A model generated the notes under the pieces. The model was given only the letters and a program-made list of their open reading frames with translations, was not told the origin of the DNA and searched no databases. This document shows positions 24,401 to 37,330 of a stretch of 64,000 nt of DNA, piece by piece. Each line of letters opens with the position of its first letter. Within the stretch, counting starts at the first letter, position 1. The position numbers and the translations under genes were made by a program. Source of the stretch: Branchiostoma lanceolatum (lineage: Eukaryota > Chordata > Leptocardii > Amphioxiformes > Branchiostomatidae); contig NC_089722.1 in NCBI RefSeq assembly GCF_035083965.1, forward strand, positions 18,848,642-18,912,641, written 5' to 3'.

Positions 24401-27400
24401 TAATTATTTCAACCATTGTGAAAACCCTCTTTCCATTCTACTTTGAATTAAGTATCTGTGAAAATAAATGAATTTGCATTACTATATGCAATGTATTACT
24501 GTGGAGCTTATGTTGAATATGATGCAACATCAATCAAAATCAAAATAGCATAAAGCTAAGTTCTTCCTCAGAATTTAGGTTTATGATGACGAATGGTGAT
24601 TGGTAGATGGGATGAGAGTTATCAGTGTTTTGCACACTTATACGTTATTGATTGTGTCAATTCCATTATGTGTGGTTCTGTGCTAAATCTGAATCTAAGC
24701 ATTATAGATTGCTTGGTGATTTCTAATCTAAGCCTTGTGCAAAATCTCAGTTGATAATTACTCTGCTGTTTTTCAGCTCATGTTAGGCCTTGCCAATGTG
24801 GTAACATTAGATAAGGCAATCACTTATTCTGCTTATGTTTTTTAGAATTGAGGAATTATAGAGACAGTATTGTAAAGATAGAATTGAAAGTTACATTGTA
24901 ATCGACAGTCACCAAATTGGGCCACCAAATTGTCACCAAATTGGGCCCAACCTTTGCAAAATGAGAAAGAAACCAAATTTAATATTCGGACCTTTGAAGC
25001 CCAAATCTGGTCAATATCTGAGAAATCGCCATAAAGTAAATAAGGTTTTAAGTTCAAAGGTTCAAAAATAGAATTCTCTTTTGAACACAATTTCCTTGAT
25101 GTGGTTACCAGTGATTTGCCTGTAACTCAGTGAAATACATTTAAGAGGCTTTATATTTTGTGAGAATTCCACAGACTGAGAGCCAGAGATTTAAGCTGAA
25201 ATTGTAGAAAGAAGTTTGGAAGGGTTGTGACTTCCATTAGATCTCAACGACAAATTGAAACAGGGTGATATTTTTGGAATTGAGATTTTTTTCATGTTTT
25301 GTATAACAGAATTATGATATTGTGTGTAGTAGTTTCATTTTTATTTTCTTATCAAGATATTTAACAAAAACATTGTCTTCTTTTCTTCATGTACAGGAAT
25401 AAAGCCATAGCAGACTACCTGCGGTCGAATGGCTACGAGAGCGCGTTAGAAGCCTTCCAGAAAGAAGCTGAAATGGTGAGTTAATGTTCAAGGTGTCGGG
25501 TTCAAGGCGGAAAGTTGAAGTCCATCATATAGATGCCATTATTGTATGGCCAATGGGATTTCTTTCCATGAATTCTAGGAATTCATCAGATATTTCTGTA
25601 ATCTCTGTACTCCGTGTTTCTGACATAACTCGAAAGGCTGTTGATGGATCCTTATGACTTGGTATGTTGGTGGTGGTTGGGAAAATGAATGTCAAATTTG
25701 ATAGTGGCAGCTTTCTACGGTATTGCAGCGAAACTCCCCCTTTTATATCTTGGGTTCTGGACATGGTCACAATTTTTATTGGTAAGTAGCCTTTGGAACA
25801 GAGAGTAGGTGATGTAGGTTTTGGCCCTCTAGCAGCTTTTTTTGTAACTGCAGGGGCCAATTGTGTTGTGCAGTTTAAACTGTGATTGCAACAGAGGATC
25901 AAGCACAGATTTGCAAAGATTTATTATCACCCCCCTGACCCAGATTACCTGGTGATTGGGTATTAGATGGCTCATTAACAGAACTAATCAATACATCAGG
26001 CTTCTCTTGTTTCCCTTTGTGAAGCTACTGATTTTTTCCAGCCAAAAAATCAATGATTGCTCCACCATAGTATTTGGCGAAATCAAAGCTGGGAAGCATT
26101 CTATCGTCCACGTTACACACTTTAGTCTCTTTTTTTTAAATCTATATTTTACATGTAACTGTTTATCGGGAAATTTTGAATACACAGCAGGTGCTTCTGC
26201 TGTACTTTCTATCTTCAAACAAACATTTACTGGTAAAAAGTAGATATTAATTGCTTAGTCAAAATTTGATAAATGAATGAAAAAGATATTGACATTGGTT
26301 CGAGGTGCATCTCAAATTTGATCTCATGTCCTCTTGAAATAGAAAACTAATTATAAAAGGAAAACATAAACAATGCAGAGAATACAATTTCAAAATATTT
26401 TTCTGTCCCCCAAAAGAGAGGAAAATTAGTATATTATTGAATTTTTGGTCGGTGTCTTGGTGTGTGCATGCCGCTAATGTCTGTGTCTTGAATCTCCCGT
26501 GGTTTATTAGTTAGTTACTGTCATGCATATTTCTGAGGTCTAGAGGGGATTCACCTCAAATAAAAGTGTGCCTGCATACTGCATGAACGAGCCTTGCAGC
26601 ATTTTTAGGGGCAAAGATCATTACTTATTCATGACCCTGCTCTCTAGTGCCTTAAAAACCTGGCAGTGCACACGTCATTCTGTCCCAGGAGCGACATGAT
26701 GTGTTTCCAAATGGCCAATGTCACGACTCGGGAGTGCTGGGAGGATAAACACTAATGTATCAGAACCCTAGAATATAACACCAGCTCAGAAAAGAACAGG
26801 AAATAGTCATCATGCCTTCAACTTCAAGTTATCAACCCAGAATTCAGGTGTTCAAAAATTTGATTTTGCACAAGCTGGTGTGATATGTACGTTGAGGGGC
26901 GATTATACCGGCTGTACAGATACAGCCACAAATATGCTACAACAGGCTGTGCTCTCTAATATTTTTTGCTTACAAGTAACCAGCATAAATTGGTTCCCAG
27001 AAATCAAATTATGCAATTTCTTAAAGCAAGTTGCACTTTCAAAGGGCATTACAGTTATTCAGAGGCAAAAATCATCTACGTTTTCATTAATTTTGTAGTT
27101 TTAAGTTAACTGGTATATTTCCAATTTACTCTGAGTCTAAGTACAATATTGCATAGATTATTACTGTTTATTTTGTTTATCGCTCTTCCTCATTATTTTG
27201 TATACTGTTGTATATACAAAATTGTAATTACGCAGGAACGTATCATACATTGCCATCATTAGTTTTTATACAAGTACAGTATAGTGGAATATTGTTATAC
27301 AAATTGTTATGAAATGATTGTAGTGCGAGAATCAGATTGTATCTGTGTGATATATTTAAACAATGATTAGGTTAACATTGGGTAGAACATGACTAGCTTT

Positions 27401-30400
27401 TATTTGACAATCTTTTACATGTAAATATTGTACTAAGAAATAATTTCATAATAGGAATCATAGTTTACATCACTGATATGTAACTCAATAAGTTTCTCTA
27501 AACCTCTGCCTTTTTTCTTCAGCCTGGTGAGATTGAGAAGAAATATACCGGTCTACTGGAAAAGAAATGGACCTCAGTCATCAGGCTACAGAAGAAGGTA
27601 TGTTGTCCTAGGCTAGGTGTTATCCTCTGAATTAGTTGGATTTTTTGTTGGAAAAAGATTTAGAATAGTAACAATGGCAGTTATGGAGTAATTAGGCAGG
27701 AAGGAAGATGTGCAAAATGCATATCATCAAAATCATCTATCGTCTAAATTTGTCTGCTGAATGATTGTACTTCTTTTTTGCGAACATTACATGCATAATA
27801 ATAATATCCTCCTCTCCATGTATTTTAGGTTATGAATCTTGAAGCAAACAGTGTTTTTTTATTCAAACAAGGCTGAATAAAAGTTCTAAATGGAAACTAT
27901 GCAGCTCCAGATGTGTTACTGAGGGACGACTGGTGTGAAAGATGTCAGTTAGCTTTAGGAATGAATCCTCTCTACTTTATCCTCTCCATGTATTTTAGGT
28001 AATGGATCTTGAAGCGAAGCTGGCAGAAGCAGAGAAAGAATTTCAGTCGGGCGGTCCGAACAAGAAGGAGCGATCTCCGTCAGAGTGGATCCCCAGACCG
28101 CCGGCGCGGTACAGTCTCAGCGGACACCGCAGCCCCATCACCAGAGTCCTCTTCCATCCAGTCTACAGTGTTATGGTCTCAGCCTCAGAAGATGCCACCA
28201 TTAAGGTAGGAATATCTACGTGTCCACCCTTGAGGTTTGTACACACTGCTGCAAGCCACATCTAGATGTTCAAATTCTGGCAGCCTGGGTTTGCGCCCGG
28301 GGTTGGACATAACTGGAAAAGAGTTGCCTTATTCTTTCGGATGGCGACGTAATGCTGATGGCCCTGTGTATGGGGAGCTTTTGGCATCAAACCTCTGAAT
28401 GTAAAAGAACCCTACACACTTATTGAGAAGAGTATAAGTGACCCGGGGTGCTCAAAATACATGACCCGTAGCAGAGCCATGTTACGGCTAACGAAAAAGC
28501 CTCATGCTTTGTCCTCAGTTTGAGTATACCTAAGCCTAGATAGCAAGTATCTTTCAAAGACGTAGCTCATGTTTTAGTTCATAGTAACATCTCATGTAAA
28601 GGAGCTTTATAAACTGATTACAAGTTGAAGCAACTGATGCAAGACTAAGAAATGAAGAAATGTTGTCTCATTTTAATTATTTTCATGAGTACATTGTATT
28701 CCTTGTTAAGTGGAAATTGTATTTAATGCTAACAGTTAGTAACACTGAAATTGTTTTCAGATTTGGGATTATGAAACAGGCGACTTTGAGCGCACGTTGA
28801 AGGGCCACACGGACGCCGTACAAGACGTGTCGTTCGACCACACGGGAAAGCTGCTAGCATCTTGTTCAGCAGACATGACCATCAAGTTATGGGACTTCCA
28901 GACCTTCGAAAACATTAAAACCATGCATGGTGCGTACAGTATACATTTGTATGTTACTGCTTGTGTTCTTGCAAATTCTGTTAGGTTATAACTTATGGCT
29001 TGTAGAAAATGAGCAAAGCTGCTTGATGTTTCTTGTCAAAGTTTTTAACAAGAGTCCAGGAATTCTTTGTTAGATGTGCAGTCTGATTTGAAGTAATTTG
29101 AGATATGGATGTTGAATTAAAAGTATTCGTAGTATAGCAGTAATATATTATCTAAAAGCTTAAGATTATTGTAATCATAGCAATAGGAATATTTTGCATT
29201 TGGGATTTTTTTGTCATTTTTTTGTCTTGTTTATTTATTATATTACGTTGTGTTCTTGTGGTGACTTTGTATTCTGTATGATAAAAATGCCTAAGGTTTA
29301 CAGAGTCCTCCCAAAATGAATGGAATGAAATGTATTTTCTGTATCAGAGTTATTATAATAAATTGCAAATTTCCAACACAAGTATTTGGACTTGCCCATA
29401 TTTTCGACTGATCAACTCCAGTCCTTTATTGATTCCTTTTTTATCGATTATAACTTTGATCCAGAATGACTTCTACCAACACAGATGAACATTCAAATGA
29501 AGTGTATGTTTGTTGTTCCACTATCCAGGACATGACCACAATGTATCGTCAGTCCACTTCATGCCCAACGGAGACTTCCTGATCTCAGCCTCCAGAGATA
29601 AGACCATCAAAATGTGGGAACTTGCCACAGGGTCAGTCTTCTCATTTTAGTTTGATACTTTGATAGTTGATTCAGATGTCCATCAAGCCCCTATCACACA
29701 TACATGTACATGTAGCCAACCATAGGGCTGTCTCCAGCTTTGAATTTTTTTCTGTCCCACACATCATTTGGGAGCCCATGTTGATGATTTTCGTTGTTAA
29801 ATCTGTCATTTTAAGCCAATGAAAACACATTTTTATCAAGTTCATGTCATGAAGCTCAGATTTTTTGATGGATGGGCTGAAATTTGTTTCCGTCCCAATA
29901 AGCCTTCTGTCCCGGGACGGAGTAACATGTCCTGGAGACAGCCTCCTACCTTGCACTCCCAATCCAACCCAGCAATTCAAGCTAACACAAAATTTACATG
30001 AACTAGACACTTGCACATAAAAAACTCTTTAAGCCCTCCACTGACAATTGGACTGCTTAAGTCGATGTGCAGACAGTAAGTAGAGCTTGTCGCCTTCCCA
30101 GACTGGTCCTGTGTCTGTGGAAGTGAATCGAAGCTTTGACATTATGCCTTGTTTTATTCCTGTCAAGTCTTGTGGAATGACTGGCTACTGCAGGGCTTTT
30201 AATTCACCGTTAATGCCTATTATAGGGATTACATCCAATCTGTGATTTGTATTATACTCTGTAAAAGATTATAATCTTTTAAGCATGTTGTGAAGCATGA
30301 TTGGAGGCTCTGAGTGAAAACATTGCATCTAAGAGACAATATATTTGCGGATTTCAGTTAGTTTCAGTAGATTTTCAAAACCTACAGCCTCCGTCAGTAT

Positions 30401-32730
30401 GAATAACCCAACACATCAGATGGGTGACTTTACAATGTGTTTGGTCACATGACTTTGAGTATGGGTCAATGGTCATTTGATGTAGTGGGTCATGTACCCT
30501 GATAAAGGTTGAAGTGCATAACTTTTTCACATTTTTTAACTTTTTTTGCTCAATCAAAAGTTAAAAGTCTAATGCTTAAGTCATGAAATAAAGCCATACA
30601 AACTACAGAGGTGTATATTTAGTATTGTCCAGCTAATGCAAGTGTATCTCTCCCCCACAGCTACTGTGTGAAGACGTTCACCGGCCACCGTGAGTGGGTC
30701 AGAACAGTCAGAGTAAACCAGGATGGATCTCTACTCGCAAGCTGCTCTAATGATCAGGTAGGCAACAAAACAATGACTGTCTTCTCTTGTACAAGTTTGA
30801 CTGTATATCAATGTCCAGGTGGTCTTTATGCACAGGTGGTCACTTACAGGTTTGGCTGTATATCAATGGCCCTTATGTAAAGGTGGACTACTACTATGTA
30901 GAGGTGGCAACTACATGTAGTACAGGTTTGAGTGTACATTTTACTTCGTAAATGTTCTTACAAGCTACATACAATTATCTTGCCTCCTTCAGACTGTCCC
31001 CGTGTGGGTCGTGACGAACAAGGAGTGCAAAGTGTATCCCAAATGGCCAGGTGGTCACTAGTACATGTTTGACTGTATGTCAATGGCTAGGTGGTCCTTA
31101 TGTAGAGGTGATCACTAGTACAGGTTTGGCTGTGCCTTATTCTAACATACAATATCTTGTCTTCTTCAGACCGTCCGTGTGTGGGTCGTGGCGAACAAGG
31201 AGTGCAAAGCGGAGCTTCGCGAACACGAGCACGTGGTGGAGTGTATAGCCTGGGCCCCGGAGTCCTGCAACGGGCACGTCAACGAAGCCATGGGTGCTGA
31301 GAAGAAGGGGCGATCCGGCCCCTTCCTGCTCTCAGGATCCCGCGACAAGACCATCAAGATGTGGGACATCAGCACAGGAGTGTGCATCATGACGCTGGTC
31401 AGTGATGGACTATTTTACTTGTCGACTATGTCTATGTTTTAGGTGTGTCTGTTTATGTTGGTGTTTGTCCAAAGTCAGGGGATTCGAAATAGTGGGTGCA
31501 TGTGCACCTGTGTGCACCCAAATTTGGAGCTGTACACCTAATTTTTGACTGTGGGTGCACCAGTGCACCTAGATATTTTTGTAGGCTATAGGGTAAAGGC
31601 ACTATTGCATACTAGTATACAGAATATTCTGGAACTGCAAGTATCAGAAAAAGCAATATAACCTTTTGTTGTACTTAATTTGTTGTATCACTTGTTTGAA
31701 ATTTTAACGTTAGCTTTAGAATTACAGATTGAAGTTCTTAAGAGCCTTAAACTTTGTAATTATGTTTTGCTGACATTCAGCTTTATTTCATGTGGTGCAC
31801 CCAAAATTCTTTCTGTGCACCTAATTTTTGGGTTGGGTGCACCAGTGCACCTATTTCTAAAAATGAATTTCGAGCCCTGAAAGTTATTTGAATACACGGT
31901 CAGTAGTTTGGCAGGAAGTCAGTCAGTTGGGAAGGTGATGCAAAGGTCAGGCTTGCCACAGTGTGGCAGGAAGAAGAGTTTAGAGGTCGTTGATCTAACA
32001 TGACAGTCCAGGTCATAGGGTCAGTGGAAGAGGCTACTAATTCACAGGGAGGTGTTGTTTTCGGTCTACCCATTAGTTAAACGTTCACCTTAGAGTGGCA
32101 GTAAGCAGTCAATGGACACCTTTACTGTTAATTAAAACCTCATTAACATAATCTATTTCTCTCCATCAGGTTGGACACGACAACTGGATTCGAGGCGTGG
32201 TGTGGCACCCAGGTGGAAAGTACATCATCAGTGCCTCGGACGACAAGACCCTCCGTGTCTGGGACTACAAGAACAAGCGCTGTCAGAAAACACTGGAGGC
32301 ACACCAGCACTTCTGCACCTCCATTGGTAAGTTTGTATGTGTGTGTGTTTGTATGTATGTGTGTGTGTGTGTGTGTGCGTGTGTTTGTATGTGCGCATGT
32401 ACGTCTGTGTGTGTTTGTCTCAATAAATCAATGGATAATGGTATACTGTCCTAGTTTTGACATTCGTCTTTTTTTAAGATGCAAAGTTGTTGAGACATAA
32501 AAGGACATGTTAGCTGACTGAATATATTGCTTTTATGTACAACAAGTACAACAAATAATGTTCTGGTAGCCGAATTTTGGAGATGCCTTCTATCCTGTCC
32601 CTTATCATGTTTTGTCAAGCAGCATGGAACTCACTTGATGTTTTTTTTTTTCACAGACTTCCATAAGTCTGCCCCGTACGTGATCACCGGCAGTGTGGAT
32701 CAGACGGTGAAAGTGTGGGAGTGCCGCTAG
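18415..32730 (+). CDS. PAFAH1B1: LIS1, dynein regulator / PAF acetylhydrolase 1b regulatory subunit
   Basis: Ten coding exons: 18415-18446, 25397-25475, 27523-27597, 27999-28205, 28761-28929, 29529-29631, 30661-30757, 31170-31397, 32170-32326, 32657-32730. All borders are GT-AG and phases join to 406 aa (human 410). Residues about 7-39 form the LisH dimerisation motif (start [11 protein letters not shown]), 55-85 a coiled coil, and 100-406 seven WD40 blades with repeated GH...D...(I/V)W(D/E) signatures; the end KVWECR is identical to vertebrates. The protein acts with NudE/Ndel1 on cytoplasmic dynein at the cortex, centrosome and kinetochore. Only the Ser/Lys-rich linker ([13 protein letters not shown]) differs notably in length. 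The 6.9-kb first coding intron is the largest and may hold regulatory sequence. Confidence 0.97.
18447..25396 (+). other. LIS1 intron 1 (large)
   Basis: It is AT-rich, with no exon-like open frame recognisable in either strand. It holds a partial MITE copy at 23478-23665. It is the longest intron of the gene and follows the exon carrying the start codon. Confidence 0.6.
23478..23665. mobile_element. Second copy of the 345-578 MITE family
   Basis: It starts CCTCTATCAGTCTCTGCGGG and shares CTGGGAAAATAGTAGAAATT and GGCCAAATAGAGT with the element at 345-578. It ends with TGGTAGAGACTAATCAG, an imperfect inverted version of its start. The inner arms are shorter. Confidence 0.65.
27808..27855 (+). 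pseudogene. Partial duplicate of LIS1 exon 4 acceptor and start
   Basis: CTCTCCATGTATTTTAGGTT followed by ATGAATCTTGAAGC duplicates the real acceptor and first codons of exon 4 at 27980-28017 (GTAATGGATCTTGAAGC). The similarity stops after about 45 bp and the frame soon stops, so it is a decoy acceptor or abandoned exon fragment. Confidence 0.7.
28300..28510 (+). repeat. Dispersed repeat (SINE-like) containing CCTCTGAATGTAAAAGAACC
   Basis: This stretch (AACCTCTGAATGTAAAAGAA, then CACACTTATTGAGAAGAGTA, GTGACCC) matches inverted copies at 44480-44590 (GTGTGTTGGGCTCTTTTACG, TGCAGAGGTTTGACG) and, more weakly, 38715-38800. It lies in LIS1 intron 4. The family was not identified. Confidence 0.5.
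29723..29946. mobile_element. MITE with GGGCTGTCTCCA terminal repeats (LIS1 intron 6)
   Basis: It begins AGGGCTGTCTCCAGC and ends CTGGAGACAGCC. An inverted-orientation relative with the same ends and the internal words GACAGAAAAATGTTA and TTCAAAGTTGGAGACAGCCC is at 54159-54374 in an SGSM intron. Confidence 0.65.
30990..31040 (+). pseudogene. Partial duplicate of LIS1 exon 8 start (possible 39-nt cassette)
   Basis: CTTCAG|ACTGTCCCCGTGTGGG followed by TCGTGACGAACAAGGAGTGC copies the first 13 codons of exon 8 (31170-31208) with three amino-acid-level changes or fewer. A GTGTAT follows directly, so a 39-nt in-frame exon ([13 protein letters not shown]) could in principle be spliced. Intron sequence before it is duplicated as well. 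Most likely a dead microduplication. Confidence 0.65.
31478..31880. mobile_element. MITE-like repeat with GTGCACC palindromes (LIS1 intron 8)
   Basis: It begins GGATTCGAAATAGTGGGTGC and ends with GTGCACCTATTTCTA then TGAATTTCGAGCCCTG, an approximate inverted end. It contains several GTGCACC/GGTGCAC words. It shares its body with 15565-15865. Confidence 0.6.
32336..32415 (+). repeat. (GT)n microsatellite beside LIS1 exon 9 donor
   Basis: An imperfect GT/GTTT tract starts about 10 bp after the exon 9 donor (32326). Confidence 0.8.
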
Positions 32731-34525
32731 CGCCGCGTCAACACCCGCCGTGCTGTCTCAGGTCCCGTCTCTGTGCTGTGCACCTTTCAGGATATCCTAA
32801 CAGGGTGGGGGGAGTGATTCTTCTACAGAAAGATAGAAAAAAGTCAGTAGGAAAGTATTCTTTCCTGTCAGACTTTTACTGTACCAAATATTCCTGTCCA
32901 AGACATCTTAAGTTTTACTTGAAAAGTACAGGTACCTTGTGTAAAATTCAATAGTAGGTCAACTCAAATTATCGATGAATATGGTCGCTGTATTGCAGAA
33001 GGGAGTTATGATTCAAATATAAAGATGGGGCGCTGGGGAAAATTCAAATCAAAGCAATGAAGGGTTTGGGGAAAGCAAAGTTTAAAGGACAAAGACTTTT
33101 GAATTGGACAAGAAGTTGAACATGAAACAACTGGAAGTTGAACGAATTCCTGATAGTCACTCACACAAATTCCTGAAAGTCACACAAGGATTCCTGGAAG
33201 ACATCAAGCCACATCAGTAAACCAAAGTGCAAACTTTCCTCTAACCTGTTGGGGGTGTCTGTGGTAGGTGCACAGTGCAGGATAGGACCTCTCCAAAGCA
33301 CCCTACTGTACATGTTCATGTATGCCACCAGAGCTAAACAGCTAAGTATGTGTGACGTGTCCGGGACTGTAGCTTCTTTCCGGCGTGCAAAAAAGACCTG
33401 GAAACCTCCCCTTATTCTTCGTGCAGTGGGCCGGGTGATGACGAGATCACCATTATGGGCAATATGGCTATGGACTGGTGGACTTTATCTGTAGGGGTGT
33501 ACAGGTGGCACCTGAAGGAAAGAAAATGCAGGCCCCATATATAAGCCAGATCATGCAGCTGACTTTGCCCAGGCTACTTTTACTCTAAGTACCTTAAATG
33601 TTAGGGGGTTGTGAAAAAGTGGAGCAGTACCACAAAACATAGGTGATATGAAAAGTATAACAAGGACAGTGTTGTCAGAAAAATGCATTTCACCTTAAAA
33701 AAAATTACAATGCCAGAATGATATTGTCCAAACTTTAGACCAGTTGTTATTTTATGGGAGCAACTCATAAGATATACATGATTGTAACTAAGTCAGTAAT
33801 ACCAAGTACCCAGAAATGTGCTTACCTGGTGAGAACAGTGGAGGAGTGGCCTGGGCCTTGCCAGTTGCGTGGTGCAATGTACAGCGTTCGTTACAATGTG
33901 GTGTTGAAATGCAGTCATCTTCAACATTTTGATTTGCGATGCTCTGTGGTCGACAGCTGTCAATCAGACAAAATCAAGGCAACACAGACACCATACAGCA
34001 AATCACATACCTAACCTTACAATGGTAAAGAAGTCTTATAAAAATTCCTACACCTCTTTGGATTCAAATCTTTCCAAAATTTAATCTATTGATTCTTATC
34101 TTAGGCCATTTTTAAGGTGTACAGCTTTACTCATTTTTATCGAAAATTAAAGTGTGAAATTCTTCCTTCAGGGTGGAAGCATTGCCGTTATGTCAAGTCA
34201 AACAAAAAATTGCTATACCATCTCTCTCTTTACTATGGAAAAGCTTAATTTCTAGAAAACCATTTTGAGAAGTTCTAAATGTACCTTGCTCTGTTGAGCA
34301 TGTCTGAGGTTCCGAGTCTTCTAACCTTGATTGCCAAAATTGACAGCTGTCTGCCAAAGCATTCAACCCAAAAATTATTGCATACAAAGTTTCCAGGTAG
34401 TCCTCAGATAGCGGCAGAAATGTAAGCGTGTAAATTATTGTTGTTCTATGATGATAAATGGTAGGAGATAAATATTCTAGGCCAGCGATGATAAGTTAGC
34501 ACTGTTATCATGTCGCCCCACTATC

Positions 34526-35027
34526 CTGGTAGCCTCGCCTGGCATCCATTCTGTTCCAGCTCCAGTTGTATCCTCTGATTGCTAATCTCCGCAGAAAAGT
34601 TGGGCACCTGTGGAGAGACGAGCATTTGGCATTTGAAGATTTGCAAGAGCTCTCATTTGGCTTAGAGTTTCAAGGTCATGGTAACTGGGTTCGAATGGTC
34701 ATTACGATGTTCGATCCCCGTTACACTGCTTCTAAATAACATTCAAATGCCAAACGTTCCTCATGTTTGGCATTTGAAGATTGGCGAGAGCTCGGATGTG
34801 CTTGGGTTTGCACGGTCATTTGTGCCGTTATGGTAATGGGGTCAAACAGGCATTTGGATGTTCAATCATTTTTACTGCTTGCCAAAAGAATATTTGATAC
34901 AGGACATAATTGATTGGCATAAGGGCCAAACGTTTAAAGGAGGATGGGTGCCGGACGATTCTGGGTGGAGTCAAACAGAGTACTGGGCTGGAGCTAGAAT
35001 AGGATGGATACCAGGCCACTGGTAGCC
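34526..35027. mobile_element. Inverted-repeat element with TGGTAGCC ends
   Basis: The left end CTGGTAGCCTCGCCTGGCAT continues CCATTCTGTTCCAGCTC; the right end pairs with it (GAGCTAGAATAGGATGG, CCAGGCCACTGGTAGCC). Internally TGGCATTTGAAGATT recurs at about 34628 and 34770. Confidence 0.65.
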
Positions 35028-36176
35028 CACACTGTGGGGAAATTGTACAAGCACATAGAAGCTTCCGCCCCAAACTTCTCGTCGGTTGGGATATCGATGT
35101 CTGATGCGTACACAGAGCTTTTAAACCTTGTTTTACCCCAAAAATGATGTAATTTTTGGCAGTCGAAAATTTCACCATTCGCAAAATGAATTGGAGGGAT
35201 GGTAGGAGTGAGTTTTTCGTGTAAATATGTGTAAATGTAGACGCTCAGCTTCCAAGCCTTGCAGAGTCTTGAAACTAGAGACTTCTTAAGATGTATTGGA
35301 TGTATGCCAAGGCCTGCTGACCGTAGAGTTTTGCTTCTCCAGTTCTGGGATATATATGTATGCTCCAGCTACAAAGAGTGTAAATGTATAAGATATAACA
35401 AGCATAGGGTGCCCCAGTATCATTGGCTTTCAGTATCACAAGAAAGTCCCAATACAACCTATATTACATAGCCTGAAAATGCAAGCTGAAGTATGAATGA
35501 CTGTTGCTCATGTTGAGTTTCCATTCAGAATTCATTGATGGAATTACTAACCATCACCCAAAACATGTAACAGTCTGTAATCCTGTATGCTGTGCACACT
35601 ATGATGGGTGTGTGAAACACATGTAATAAACATCATCATGGGTAAAAAAATCCTTCTGGGTGAGAAACCGAGAACTTCCAAATCTGCATTACAACCACTG
35701 TTGAAGTTGTTTGTCAGTTTTGCCAACAAATGAAAGCGAACAAACGATGTTTGGTTTAGCCCCAAAAGAGTGTATGTATGACATTAGACGCGTTCGCCTG
35801 ACTCTTGCTTCTACAGATGAAGAAAGGTTCCAATTTTACGATGTCGACTACATTGATGTAAACTGAAATTGACCACAGGAATATTTTGGACATAATTAGC
35901 ACGACCTCATGCCCTATACATGTATGTGTGTCAGCGGTTGTACGATGTCGGCATGCAGTTTTAAGGTTGTAGTACTAGTTTGTGCTGAGGGAAAACCTGC
36001 AGTTGCAATTTTCGCTAGAACATAGCCATATTAAACATAGCCGATAGAGAGAGAATCTGTGTGAACATATTCTGCACTGCTGCTTTTGCACATTCACCAA
36101 GAAATAAATCCCAAAAGGCCCTTTATTCACACATCAGAAGAGCATGTAACTGTGGACACAAACTGTAGTATTTGTA

Positions 36177-36272
36177 GAAACCTTTCTACTGTCCATATTA
36201 GGAATGTTTCCATATATGGCATTGGAAACCTTTCTACTGTCCATATTAGGAATGTTTCCATATATGGCATAA
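36177..36272 (+). repeat. 48-bp unit in two exact tandem copies
   Basis: The unit beginning GAAACCTTTCTACTGTCCAT is present twice in succession, practically without change. Confidence 0.85.
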
Positions 36273-37158
36273 GTGATTCAAACTGATTTGCTGGAAAAGA
36301 TACTTCCAGGACTTAGAAGTAAAAACTACGCAAGTAAAGGAATCGTCCTTCAGAATGTTGGTGTTGATATATTGTTTGAAGTCTTAAAGTACGTTTGTGT
36401 TATAAAGGCTTTGTCAGGCTTGCATAACAAAACCACATTTTTATGTTGTGTTCACAATTCCATGCTTTTTTGTGACAATTCAAAATTCCTTTTTGGAGAG
36501 ACACCAAATCGTATCAACAGATGTCAAAATACGCTGAAAATTCAAAACTTGTATGAAGTCGTGGCTTTATCCTCTGCATACTGCCCAAAAGCTTTGTATA
36601 TTTCTTTCCCTTTTGATTTTTGTTAGGAAACTGAAACCGGCAGCAGTACAGAATCTGTAGGTTGGCAAGACATGATGTACTGTTAAAAAGATACAAAGTA
36701 TAAGAATATGTTGTAACTAATTAGAACTGCAATCTTAATATTATGTTTTGTTTTGTTTTTTTAATACCATAACTTGAAGGGGTGGCTAGAGTGTACAAAA
36801 TTCTTTGTCTTATTGTATTCTAAGGGCGTTGCCTTGTGATACTATATACTGTAGTGTTCTTGCTTTTGTGTACGTACAAAGATAGGTGAGGATGTATTGA
36901 AGATAATTAAAGTGAGAAGCTGCAAATATTCAATATGGAAGGATGATTTGTGTATTGTAATTCTGCATAAAGCATTCATTTTATCCACTCAGTGTGAGGA
37001 AATACACCCTTTCTGGTGATGCCTTCTTTTTGCATGCAACATTTTACACTTAACCATTTACATGTTTGTAACATTATGTCATACCTGGGCCCTGGTAATG
37101 GTCAATGCGAGACTTCTGGACCGGTCCGTATTTTGTGGTATCCCACAGGGTTCTACTT

Positions 37159-37330
37159 TACTCTCCAAGCAGAGGAGGGGGTCCGGCTGGTTTTTGACAT
37201 GTTTTTAGGCGTTTTTGTCTGGCTTTCTACTTCGTCATTTTTTTGTCAAAAAGACAAAGTAGAAAGCCCGACAAAAACGCCTAAAAACACGTCAAAAACC
37301 AGCCGGAACCCCTCCTCTGCTTGGAGAGTA
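37159..37330. mobile_element. Hairpin MITE
   Basis: Near-perfect inverted repeat: ACTCTCCAAGCAGAGGAGG continuing through GGCGTTTTTGTCTGGC pairs with GACAAAAACGCC through CCTCTGCTTGGAGAGT. The loop is about 15 bp. No coding potential. Confidence 0.85.

Noticed and set aside
34680-34710. GGGTTCGAATGGTC as a tRNA B box
   Set aside because: No matching A box, acceptor stem or anticodon arm could be folded around it; it lies inside an inverted-repeat element.
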